From NCBI GenBank assembly GCA_031841125.1, contig CM063109.1:24709321-24773320 (forward strand): a DNA stretch of 64,000 bases, written 5' to 3'. Below the pieces are notes generated by a model. It searched no databases. It saw only the letters and a list, made by a program, of their open reading frames with translations, and was not told the DNA's origin. Of the stretch, positions 35,280 through 46,170 are shown in pieces. This DNA is from Acanthococcus lagerstroemiae (Eukaryota > Arthropoda > Insecta > Hemiptera > Eriococcidae). The position numbers were made by a program, and so were the translations under genes. Numbering within the stretch: position 1 is the first letter of the stretch; the number at the start of each line of letters is the position of its first letter.

Positions 35280-35770
35280 CTGCCGTCATGCCAAAACAAG
35301 TCAAGAAGAAAGGAAGAGCTGCAGGAATTTGCAATCGATAACTGTCAAGCTCAATGGACATAGTCCGAGGCACCGAGGACCAAAAGATTTATATCCAACA
35401 TGAGAGACGGACTCACGAACGGGCTAAATACTTATGAATACGTACGTGACGCAGCTACTCACCGAACCTGAAGGAATTGGAGTTTACTTATACGAAAAGG
35501 TGAAGAAGATAGCCCAGTCCGCCTGAGGTGTCATACCTGGGAGGTTGAAGACACTCCGTACGTCCTGTAGAGTTGTTCGAGACACAAAGCTGCTTGGCAG
35601 CGCCTCAGGGATACCGTGATGTTGAAGGAGTGGTCCTGCGACTTTCCCAGGTTACTTGAGCAAGGGGCTGACCATTCGCTGTCTTCGCCAATGAGGCATT
35701 AACCGAGAAGACGTGCCAGCCGGGCGAGGCTGACTGATCAAGTATCCGAACATGGCAGGAGCCGAAAAGT
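35280..35770 (+). pseudogene. R1/Jockey-like LINE C-terminal relic
   Basis: Plus-strand frames include VTQLLTEPEGIGVYLYEKVK, then in another frame EDSPVRLRCHTWEVEDTPYV and HKAAWQRLRDTVMLKEWSCD. The order matches the C-terminal region of R1/Jockey ORF2 proteins: ..Q.L.G.G.F..YL.R, then SP.C..C...EDT.H, then a W/R-rich helix. Frameshifts break it. Clade assignment is tentative. Confidence 0.55.
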
Positions 35771-35951
35771 AGTGAGATCAGGCCTGTCGGAAGACAGAGT
35801 GTCTATAGGAACGCGAACCAGGCATGCCAACACAACCTGATTTACCTGCAGACCGCACCGGGTGAGACTGCATTACGGGCTAGAGACGAAACATTCAAGT
35901 TAATTAAAACCAAAGGAGAGGTTATTCTTATATTGAAGCTAATTGTAAGAT

Positions 35952-36057
35952 GTTTGGTGAAGCGTATGGCGATGCACGCATGCCAAAGTGGCTCCCCAGA
36001 CATCGCATCCCCGGTCCCGGAAACTACCCTTTCGAGTATCGCATCAGTGGCCAGAGA
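35952..36057 (-). mobile_element. GC-rich retroposed tail C, copy 4
   Basis: A 106-bp copy (GCGTATGGCGATGCACGCAT) lies between GAAGCTAATTGTAAGAT (35935-35951) and GAAACTAATTATAAGAT (36058-36074), a 17-bp direct repeat with two mismatches. Confidence 0.85.
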
Positions 36058-36074
36058 GAAACTAATTATAAGAT

Positions 36075-36540
36075 TGTCAATATTCTTCTTCTTTAGGTGT
36101 CTTGTCCGATGCCGGACATTAGCGATCGCGGTTTCTGATGCGTGACTTTACTGGACAGAGTTAGTGAGGGTATTTGCAGTTGCTTCCCCCACGGCTTGTT
36201 GTGTTAAGATTTTCCATCTCTGTGCCGAAGAGTGTGCAGCCGCAGTTAGCTTAATTGAGAAAGCTGTCCACGACGTGCTCTCACAGTACCAGTCTTTCTG
36301 ATCTGGTGGTAATACGCCCTGCCATTGTAATGTCTTGTTCATTAAAACTGACGGGGGTTACAGGACGCGTTATGTTTCCACCTCGATTGATATTGTAGGC
36401 GCCGTGTTTGGTAGGGTATGTTAGTGGGGTTGTTCGAATATCACTAGCTTTCCGGCATTGGTGGGAGTCAAATCCGAGACGCAGGGTTGCGAAGCGGGCA
36501 CATGACCACTTGGCTCTACTATAATATTAGATTGTTAGAT
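36075..36540 (-). mobile_element. Possible tRNA-derived SINE of a second family
   Basis: On the minus strand the head (about 36535-36470) has an A box-like AGCCAAGTGGTCATG and a B box-like GGATTTGACTCCC. It is followed by about 390 bp of body ending in a (GAA)n-like run, CACCTAAAGAAGAAGAA. The layout fits a tRNA SINE. Only one copy is seen in the window, so this rests on structure alone. Confidence 0.5.
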
Positions 36541-37176
36541 ATTGGGATATGATCCGTAGGAGCGATTAAAATGAAGAACAAGGTGCGCTTCTACGATGAG
36601 CCTGAGAAAAAAAGACCCTGGGTGATTGTAGCCAAGATTAATCAATAACGATTTACGCATATTATCCAGTACGAAAAATTTCTCTCTGTGTATTAAAAAC
36701 CTGATCTCACCCTGTCCTCCCGCTACTCATCTTCGAAGAAAATTTTAATTGATGAGACGTAACAGTATAACTGTTGTGTCTATTTCTGTTTGAAACAGAG
36801 AGTGAAAAGATCAGAAATAGGAAGTGAATTAGAGCCAAAAGCTGGATAAAAACTAGGGTAGCGATTAGCCGAAAAATGCTTTGCCGGCTGGAATACCAAG
36901 GTGTCACATAAATTGTTGCCATTTAATGCGCTTGCTTATTGCATGGCCGCTACCACTAGTGGATTCGCCAAATTCGAGTTTTGTGTGAATTTTTCAATTT
37001 GAGTTCAATCATCATGTTCCCCAGTTTCTTGTTATGTTTTATTATGTCTGATTATATCTTTATTATGTTTTATTATATCTTACCATGTTCTGATTATGTA
37101 TAAATTATTTTTGGTTTTGGCCTTACTGTGACTGTCTTATCATGCCTCAGTACGTCTTCATTATGCCTTTATTTTA
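36541..37176. other. Unassigned, ending in AT-rich repeats
   Basis: No gene is seen. From about 37020 the sequence consists of irregular TTATGTTTTATTATGTCTGA-like repeats up to the gap. Confidence 0.5.
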
Positions 37177-37676
37177 NNNNNNNNNNNNNNNNNNNNNNNN
37201 NNNNNNNNNNNNNNNNNNNNNNNNNNNNNNNNNNNNNNNNNNNNNNNNNNNNNNNNNNNNNNNNNNNNNNNNNNNNNNNNNNNNNNNNNNNNNNNNNNNN
37301 NNNNNNNNNNNNNNNNNNNNNNNNNNNNNNNNNNNNNNNNNNNNNNNNNNNNNNNNNNNNNNNNNNNNNNNNNNNNNNNNNNNNNNNNNNNNNNNNNNNN
37401 NNNNNNNNNNNNNNNNNNNNNNNNNNNNNNNNNNNNNNNNNNNNNNNNNNNNNNNNNNNNNNNNNNNNNNNNNNNNNNNNNNNNNNNNNNNNNNNNNNNN
37501 NNNNNNNNNNNNNNNNNNNNNNNNNNNNNNNNNNNNNNNNNNNNNNNNNNNNNNNNNNNNNNNNNNNNNNNNNNNNNNNNNNNNNNNNNNNNNNNNNNNN
37601 NNNNNNNNNNNNNNNNNNNNNNNNNNNNNNNNNNNNNNNNNNNNNNNNNNNNNNNNNNNNNNNNNNNNNNNNNNNN
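37177..37676. other. Assembly gap (500 N)
   Basis: The gap is exactly 500 unknown bases, the usual placeholder size, so its true length is not known. Open frames read across it are artefacts. Confidence 0.99.
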
Positions 37677-38713
37677 TTGTTTTCGGAGACGGGGCAGGGA
37701 TACGATCGAAAAATGAAAAATTGACAATTTATCAAATGAAATAATAATTTTTATTCCATGATCTATCCACGCCCTTTCCCTTCCGTATTCACTCTTGGAT
37801 AAAAGCACGATTACCATACGACTTATAATATGAATGCCACTGCAAACATTTCAGCACTGAAAGAATCTCGTAAAACCACACACATTTTTAAAGATAAAAG
37901 GTTTCGGTAAACTGTTACCTCTCCCCGGGCAAGAAAGCGAATATTCTGATTACATACCTTATTTTAAGCTGTTAAATCCGATTGAAATAGGAATGTGCGA
38001 GTTCGGAAGTTAAGCATATCACAACATACACTGCGAATGGGATTTCGAATACTTAGACTTTTTGAAAGGCTATTCCTTTTCGGTTCTTATACTTGTGGGA
38101 TATTTGCTTTCCCACCAAACCCCGGAAATGTGATGCTTTACTAAATACATAACAAATCACTCGAAACCTGTCCTCTTCATCCAGTGTTTTAACTACGTCT
38201 TAAATCTGAGCGACTACATAGTGACAAATCTCGTACCGTTGAAAAAAAACTAAACTGAACAAATGCTAAAACCCTTACATTTTTCATTTTATTACTTTTT
38301 TGTCAGTTATTTGATTTGGGTCCACAGAAATAGCAGTAGGCATCTTTCGCTGAATGAACACCAGATGTGACACAAATCAGTGCCTTCCACTCTTCCATGC
38401 CACATAAACATGTATACATACATACATCGATTAGTTCTGCTCATTAAAACGTAACTATCGATCGGTTGTAACAAGTTCATTTAATTGTTGATCCTTTTTA
38501 CATTGAATGGCACGAATAATTTTTTTTGGTAGATATGAGTATACAACACTGCTGCATGTGGAGTTCTAAGCAAACAGCAATGAAGACAGATTCCAAATCG
38601 CTTCGCAGGTGCTTGTACTCTGACTTATTTACATCATTTTACAAACTTACACAACACGGAATAGGAATTAAACTGCTTGTTCAGTCTCAAATGAATCTTC
38701 ATTACCAATAAGG
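37677..38713. other. Unassigned sequence
   Basis: No gene is recognised. A short (TACA)n run lies near 38410-38425. Confidence 0.4.
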
Positions 38714-39290
38714 ATAAGGACTTCCTACAGATGAATGGAATTTTATATCAAATCTTCCCGCACGATACCTGTAATAATTTTGCTAAATTCATCCATGGGT
38801 AGTGTTGATACAAAATCACATGGAGATAATAAGTGTAAATTATTTATACTTACATTGTTTGTTGGTTGAAGACTGCGTAGATTGCGGTGCTCAACTGTCT
38901 TTCAATCACACAATTTAGCAACATACCTATAAATTTTTGACACTAACACGGAATATTTAAATTTCACGTTCCTTTACAAATTTACAAAACACAAAATCTC
39001 CGCTGGTGACTGAAATTACTATAAGGACTTCCTGTGGATGAATCAAATCTTATGCTTATCATATTTTCCCGCGCGATACCAATAATCACTTTGCTGAATT
39101 CACCCATGGACAATATTGATGCAAAATTATCTGGAGGTACAGCAAATTATTGATGGTCTGTATAAATTTTGTTAGTTGAAGATTGTAGACTGTGGCGCTC
39201 ACCTGTTTTTCAATCGCAGGCTATAGCAACAAATATCAATTTCCGACACTAACACGGTATAGTAAAATAACACCTTCCGTTTTTTCAGTT
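38714..39290. repeat. 307-bp tandem duplication
   Basis: ATAAGGACTTCCT starts at 38714 and again at 39021. Shared landmarks include TTCATCCATGG/TTCACCCATGG, GTTGAAGA..GTAGA and GACACTAACACGG. Two diverged units are clear, and a weaker partial unit may precede them. Confidence 0.7.
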
Positions 39291-39294
39291 ACAC

Positions 39295-40170
39295 CAAATT
39301 TCATCCTCTCTCTGCGGCGATGAAGGGGGTACATTTCATATAATTGGTGGTACATTTTGGTGCATTTCAGGTACATTTCAATCTGCCCAAATTCGGTGAA
39401 CGTGGAACAAATGGGGAGGGGGGGGGGCTAACATTACCACAGCCCCACCATATTTGATCCTCCCCCCTGCGGCGATAAGGGAGGTACATTTCAGATAATT
39501 GGTGGTACATTTCGGTACATTTCGGGTACATTTCATTCGAACCAAATTTGACGAAATCAGCTAAGTTGGAAGCTCTAATTCATTTCGGCCCCCTCATACT
39601 TTTGGTCATTACATGGGAAGGGAGGGGGTACATTTTATATAATTGATGGTACATTTCGGTACATTTCGGGTACATTTCATTCTGCCCAAATTCGGTGAAG
39701 GTGGAACGAATGGGGGGGCTAACGTTACCACAGCCCCACCAACTTGAATCCTCCCCCCGCGGCTATAAACGGGGTACATTTCAGATAATTGGTGGTACAT
39801 TTCGGTACATTTCGGGTACATTTCATTCTGCCCAAATTCGGAGAAATTGGAACAAATGGGGGGGCTAACGTTACCACAGCCCCACCAACTTGAATCCTCC
39901 CCCCGCGGCTATAAACGGGGTACATTTCAGATAATTGGTGGTACATTTCGGTACATTTCGGGTACATTTCATTCGAACCAAATTTGACGAAATCAGACAA
40001 ATTGGGGGGGCTCCCGTTACCCTGGCCCCACCAAAGGACTTTAGTTCCCCCTTCGCAAGGGGAGGAGGTACATTTTGTAATAATAGCGGTACATTTGGGT
40101 ACATTTCGGGTACATTTCCCCTAACCCAAAATCGGGTCTAAAATCAAATTTGGGGGGGCCAGGGTAACGT
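39295..40170. repeat. ~146-bp satellite array
   Basis: About six units recur, with starts at the CTAAC/CTCCC.GTTACC box near 39431, 39574, 39719, 39865 and 40011 (spacings 143-147 bp). Each unit has GGTACATTTC repeated three or four times, CCCAAATTCGG or a variant, a G run, and a GGGGCT...AGCCCC stem. The open frames in it (for example 39609-40000 on the minus strand) translate the satellite. Confidence 0.9.
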
Positions 40171-40310
40171 ACCCGGTTTGAAAGAGCAGTATGGAAAGCC
40201 TATAGTTCGCTTTTTATTACGTTGAGTTTCAGAAGCTTAAATACTCGTTGAAAAGTCGTATTCGGCACACAAGCCCTGATTTTCGTTCTCGACCATCGAA
40301 TCAGTGTTCA

Positions 40311-40553
40311 GCTGTGAGGAACTTGAAATTTTCAGTTTAGTGCTGCGAGCGCTAACCTCGGTCAGTAGGGGACCTCATGGGGGCCCTTTCTGGATAGCGC
40401 GCGCTGGAAGCGGAAGGCGAGACGGGGGCTCGGGCCGGCCTCGAAGCGTCTCTCCGGCCACTGATGCGATACTCGAAAGGGCAGTTTCTGGGGTCGGGGG
40501 CGGTGTTTCGGAGGCCACTTTGACATGCGTACATCGCCATACGTCCCGCCACA
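40311..40553 (+). mobile_element. GC-rich retroposed tail C, copy 5
   Basis: A 243-bp plus-oriented copy (GACCTCGG-like start region, CCACTGATGCGATACTCGAA, end CATCGCCATACGTCCC). It is flanked by CCATCGAATCAGTGTTCA (40293-40310) and CCATTGAATCAGTATTCA (40554-40571), an 18-bp direct repeat with two mismatches. Confidence 0.85.
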
Positions 40554-40571
40554 CCATTGAATCAGTATTCA

Positions 40572-43500
40572 AAGTTAGTGCTTAGCACCCGTAACGTTCT
40601 TGGTCGTGGGAAAACTTTGTTGCCAGTGTTGCTCGACACGAAGAAAGACATTGAAGGACGAAAAGGAAAAATATAAGGCGAGTTGAATGGACCGGAAGAG
40701 GAAGAGAAAACCGCCGGTCTCGTGCTGAGAGGAAGGAGTGATAATCTATAGTTTCTGATGACGGTATTTCGATTCGCGGCGAATAAAGCTGAACGAAGAT
40801 GGCATGGCGCGGTGCGACTTCTCTTAATAAAGTATCAAGAGAGTTGAAGTTATGAAACTAATGGTAAGTCGCAAGTTCCTTCCGGACGAACTTCTTGAAC
40901 TGACGTACGCGTATTCGTCTTGACGAGGAAAAAATAACGGAAACTGGGTCACGTTGTCCGCCGATCCAGCCTCCAAATTTGGACGGTACCTTTTCTGAAA
41001 TGTACCATTTCTTACGCGTACTAAACGATTAAGCTGTTCTGAGAACCAGCTTCATCCCCGAGGCAAAAAATATTGGTATTACGGGGCCGCTCGATTGCGA
41101 TAAATTTGCATTGCATGACGTTACTGGGCTCCGTATGGAAAAATTGAAATCCACCCTCTCTCCCCTACTGTTCAAATATTATTGAACTTCGTTTAGTTCG
41201 CAGTCCGACGAAGATTGTTTTTCCAAATATTCAGCTTGTTGCAAGTAAAAAGAATGGACGATTGGCTCTCTGCATTTAGTATAAGTATAATCTGATAGTT
41301 TTTCTGTAGTCTAAGAATTATGTTACTATTCCGCCTATTTTGAATCAGGGCGAAGAGCTAAGTTCAATGATTTGGTCCTCGAAGTAAGTAAAAATAGTTG
41401 AGTATTTCTCGAGTAAATCGTGTGAATCATGTACATTCTTCTTCTCACGATTAATTGGAACTGTAGCAGTTTTGTAACTTGTTGCATGGCGTTATGAAAA
41501 TGGACATTGCTAGTTTGAACCTGATACAAAAGGTCTCACATACGGTATGGGGCACGAGTTTTTTTTTTTTTTAAGTATGTTTTTGGATTTTTAAGAGTTG
41601 CGTTACTCCGATTCTGTAGATCACTCTTTTGGTTTGATTTCCATTTTCTTGGTATGTAGTGAAATACTGATATCTAGCGGAGGTGGATGATTATCTTGGT
41701 GTCAGACTAATCTACAGATACCTCTATGATCGCTAATTTGCTTAGTACCATATTTTACCCGAGGCCGTCGAGGGAAATTCGGGCTCGTGGAAAAAATAAA
41801 GTACGAGATAAAAGTCAGTAAAATAGGACAGAATCGAGAGAATATACAAATCCTGTTTGTTGCAGAAATCCGGGCTCGGGAGAACCCCTCTCCTCCTCTT
41901 CTCATACCTTGTCTTGTCTCCTGATAGTGTCGTAATAATTATTAAGTCCTTGTTTTGCCGGCTTCCATTTTTTCTTTGGTCAGCCTCTCCATTGGCTCTT
42001 CACCTTCACACAATTATGTGTGTAAAATTTTAGCTTAATAGGGTAATACGAACTCGTACCTTATGTCGTTTCCCTAGTTATGAGGAAATACACAGGGTTT
42101 TGATATTTTGGTTTCAGTTTCCTTTGTCTTGGTTCCTAATGAAGCTAACAAATAGGGTTTCATCTGTGTAGAAATTACATCACAAGAAAATACTAAAACG
42201 TAACAACTTGAGATATTGCCCCCTCCTGGGTGGTTTTAAAAAAGGGCCAAGAAAATTGGTAACCAATGTTGTCGATACGATGTTCGATCTACAGGATTTC
42301 ATGATCACTGTATTTCGTTTTGACATTTTTGGATTCCGACCCTACAGTGGCCCTTGTAATGACTGGGACCCGATGAATTGGATTTCTGGTGGGACATTCG
42401 CTATTAGTGACTTACGAAACCTATCTACCTATTTCAGTAGTTCGTTTTATGTTTTTTCATGTATTTAAAATTTCTATGTTGATATAGGTCTTTGAGTTTT
42501 AGAAAAGAAGAGCCGCACAAAATCGAGATGCTGCGTCTTCTGTGATTGAAAATTAAGCCCCTTCCTCCCAAGAATTATATTTTTCCCTTCAATAATAAAA
42601 GAAACACTTATCACATGTAGGAAAAAAATGTTTCAAACAGAATCTGTATCTTGCAAAATTTTACATAAGAATTCATTCCATTCTGTCTTAATAAGAATTC
42701 TCAGAAAGCCGGAATTGAAAAATCACATCTTCCGGTGCTATTCACTATCACAGAGCTTATGATGGCGGGAGGGGGAAAGGAGACGTAGAATTGTGGCAGT
42801 CTTTCCAGTGTCATTAATTTTCACGGCCAGATAGGGTGTGTACACGCTTCTAAATCACTGCATCTACTCATCCTTGGAATCTTTCTTGGATAGCTCTCCC
42901 ACTTCTCGATTCTACCATTTTCAACATCGTGTTTTTCATCATTTGCTGTCTTTTTGATTTTTTCTATTAGAAGAATTTTCCGAACTTGTACTAGCGTGAA
43001 AAAAGAGACGTTGAGACATCGATAATCAGTTTTCAAGATCACTAAATTCCTTTTTGGTATCTGTTTTTTTTTCAACTGGAAATTTGAAGCCTTGGGGGGG
43101 GGGCAAACACCTATCTCGAATTTGCAAAGTTTTCCTCATTTTACAGAGACCCAGAAACCTAATAAACAATACCCATATCGAACCTGTAAATTTTTCATTT
43201 CCAACCCCCTTCTCCTCTTGACTCTCAGTTTTCATATTAGGTGAAAATCGGTGTTAGAAATTAATTCTACGGTCCCGAAAATATAAAAAACAATACCCAT
43301 CTCGAAATTGTTAATTTTTTTAATTTTGTAGCCCCCCACCTCTCACCATAAGTTCTGAACAGTGCAGCCAGATCTGGGTACTTGTTGTCAGTTCTGGCTA
43401 TTATCGTTCAAATTTGAGGATTTGGCTGTTCTTACTGGCTAAATTTCATTCTTTTGCTATTTTAAAAATGAGACTGGCCACAACTTTACTAGCTATTTTT

Positions 43501-45204
43501 TTGTTTAAATATTTGTTTGCTATTTTAGTTTTAAATCTCCTAATTACACCACATACGATAGCAGTGATCCAGAATTTCACCTTCCCCGCATCACCAAAAA
43601 TGTCTTGTGAAAAGGATCTTCACCACATCTTCAGTAGGCCCGCTTTTTATGACAATAATGTATTTATTGATGAAAATTGATTTGCGGTTCGAACTTGAAC
43701 GAAGTTGGCCCCCGATCACTGTAGTGTAGGGTGCAATTGGAGTTTTAACATGAATTGATTCTGGATGCGTATACATACGAATAAAGATATTCATTCTCCA
43801 GCCTGCACTATCATGAATCAAATTTGAAAAAGAATACGGATAAAAAATCCAGTTTTTTTAATAAATTACAACAAAAAAAAAACACCTTTGTCCGCTTATA
43901 ACATTATTTGAAAAGTGTTTTAGACGTTTCAAAGCAGGTTTTTTAACATCACAATGCTTTGAACGTATCAACCCTGCTTTCAAAACCAAGCGCAGAAAAC
44001 TGAAAAGTTGACAACTTTCAAGTTTCTGATCTGACAGCCCTGGATAGGTTAAAATAATTGTCAAAAATGGATTTCTCGGACCTGATAAACTTGAGAAACT
44101 GTACTCGTATTGCATTTAATGCAATTTTGACCTCTCACCTCCTCCCTTCCGATGAGCGTTCCCAGCGAGGAGCAAGCCCCCTGGATTTTGAAAAAAAAAT
44201 CATGTTTCAGTGCTCACAAGATTATTTTCAAATATTTAAAGCCAACTGAATAAAATTCGCTGAAAATAGAGTGTGCCCAGGGGCCTAGATGCTAGATAAC
44301 GAAAATGTGTGACTGGCGCCAATATAATTCTACCTTTTTGCCCCCTTCTGGAAAAAGTTCTAGCTACGCTCATGTCCCTTCCCGTAATTGCACATTATTT
44401 CATCCAGTGTACCATCGGTATACATCTTCTCTCTTTCTCATTATAAGTTCAGCGTCAAAGAGACCAAAAAAGTGTATTAATCATTGTGAAAAGTTTGGTG
44501 TGTTGAATTTAATTTATCGTGTTACAAAGTGAACGAAATCGTGAAAAATTAGCCGACGGTGAATAAATATACGAGTATCTATTTGACAAATTCAGTTGCG
44601 ATGAAGTGAGTTCTAAAGAAATTTTTAGGACGCCGAGTGAATTGCGCGCGAAATTTGCAAAATGTATTTTTATGCAGAAAAGAGAGTAATGAATACAAAT
44701 ATAACAAAATAGTAATCCAAAACCACGCTGCGCGGATTTCTATGTTAAATTATTGGCGATTGCTCGAAGAAATTCATACGGTGTCTTCATTATTTGTTGC
44801 GTCTGATCGGCCGCGCCTAATCGGTTGCTCCGTGACCTAGAAAACCTAGCTATTGACGTCTCAATGTTCTTTTTCGTGCTCGAAAAATCCGAAAATAGTA
44901 GGCCCTTAAAAATATGATGAAACATATTTTGTAAAAAACCACTGGACCCTAGGAGTATTGAGGAGCTATTTGGAAATGATTTCGACCGTAGGTAGTTATG
45001 AAACTCCCTTGTTTCTGAGAGGTCTGAGGCGATTACCGAAAAATTAAAAAAGCTTTCTTATGTAAAATTTTACAAAGAATAGTTTTTGTTTGAAACTTTG
45101 TTTTCCTGAATATAATAGTTCTTGATATTTTTGGAAAACATATTTACTTTTCAAAATCAATATGAATGAGCACATGACTGGAAGAAATACGTTAGACTAA
45201 AATA
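40572..45204. other. Unassigned sequence
   Basis: About 4.6 kb with no recognised gene. Weak direct repeats of CAATACCCATATCGAA occur near 43105-43315, with a G run near 43096. Near 44330-44375 a GGAAAAAGTTCTAGCTACGC segment resembles a hAT-type MITE end. Confidence 0.45.
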
Positions 45205-45440
45205 TTATTTAATGAAATTAATTAAAAAATTTTATGAATATTAAAACTGCTTCAAATTTATATTCTTTATGAAATATTGGATCTTTAATTTCTTTTATTA
45301 TAATTACTCGATTCAAAAATTTTTATTAAAAAAAAATTATTTATATTTAATAATTTAAATTTAAAATTAATTATTTCTTGCATTTCAATTAATAATATAA
45401 CTGCTTTTGTTTTATCTATATTTTTTTCATTAAATTTTTA
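45205..45440 (+). pseudogene. Possible nuclear mitochondrial fragment (cytochrome b start)
   Basis: This block of about 235 bp is extremely A+T-rich. Read with the mitochondrial code (TGA as Trp), a segment near 45250-45290 gives SNLYSLWNIGSLISF. It resembles the early part of cytochrome b, where insects have a SN.S..WN.GSLLG-like motif, and it is preceded by an ATGAAATTAATTAAA start. Downstream the frame is lost, though N.TAF..SI-like residues follow. A plain AT-rich non-coding tract is the alternative. Confidence 0.4.
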
Positions 45441-45459
45441 GTGTAACGTTGTATGTGCT

Positions 45460-46170
45460 TTCGTACCCTAATTAGAAAAAATTTCCAAGGAAATTTGGCT
45501 GCAGACTGCAGTCTTGCAGCAACAGCACGGCTGCAGACTGTAGTCACGCAGGATGTGGGTGCAGCAAAGATCATGATCAATGAGCCAGTAGCTGGAAGAA
45601 AAATAAATTTCCGTGGAAATGTCAACCACTGGACTGAATTGTCGCCATGAAGAGCTAACGGACTGGCTTTGTATCAGGGAAGGGAGGGAAGCATGGAAAT
45701 TTCTATTAAAAACACGGCTGCAGAGGCGCGGCAAATGTCAACCACTGAATTCTTGTCGGGGGAGTGTTAGTTTTCGCTCAAGTATACCCATGGCTGGAAG
45801 AAGATGGAAATGTCAACCACTGAGCTGAATTGTGAACATGAAGAGCTAAAGAACTGTGAGTTAAACTGAGCCGGAAATGAGAAGAGAAAAGAAGAAGAAC
45901 TGTAAGTCACGCAGGGTGCAGAAAAGATCAAGATCACTGAGCATATGACTGGAGTTACGGTTTCCGCTGAAATATACCCAAGGCTAAAAGAAAAATAAAG
46001 CTCCATGGAAATGTCAATCACTGAATTCGTGTCGAGGAACGTTACGGTTTTCGCTGAAGTATACCCATGGCTGGAAGGAAAATAGATTTCCATTGAAATG
46101 CCAGCTGCTGAATTGTCGGGGGGAGCATGTCGGGGAGAGCGTTACGGTTTTCGCTCAAGTATACCCAGTA
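45460..46170 (-). repeat. Satellite B array (locus 2, inverted)
   Basis: This array carries the reverse complement of the family at 15895-16560: GGTTTTCGCTCAAGTATACC, CATGGCTGGAAGAA, TTTCC.TGGAAATGTCAACC and CGGCTGCAGACTG blocks. GTATACC-type boxes lie near 45772, 45959, 46047 and 46146, so spacing varies from about 88 to 187 bp. Confidence 0.75.

Noticed and set aside
37128..37817. Frames of about 190-220 codons on both strands
   Set aside because: They consist almost wholly of unknown residues read through the 500-N gap.
39609..40104. Minus-strand frames with repeated KCTEMYHQLSEMYP
   Set aside because: They are translations of the 146-bp satellite unit.
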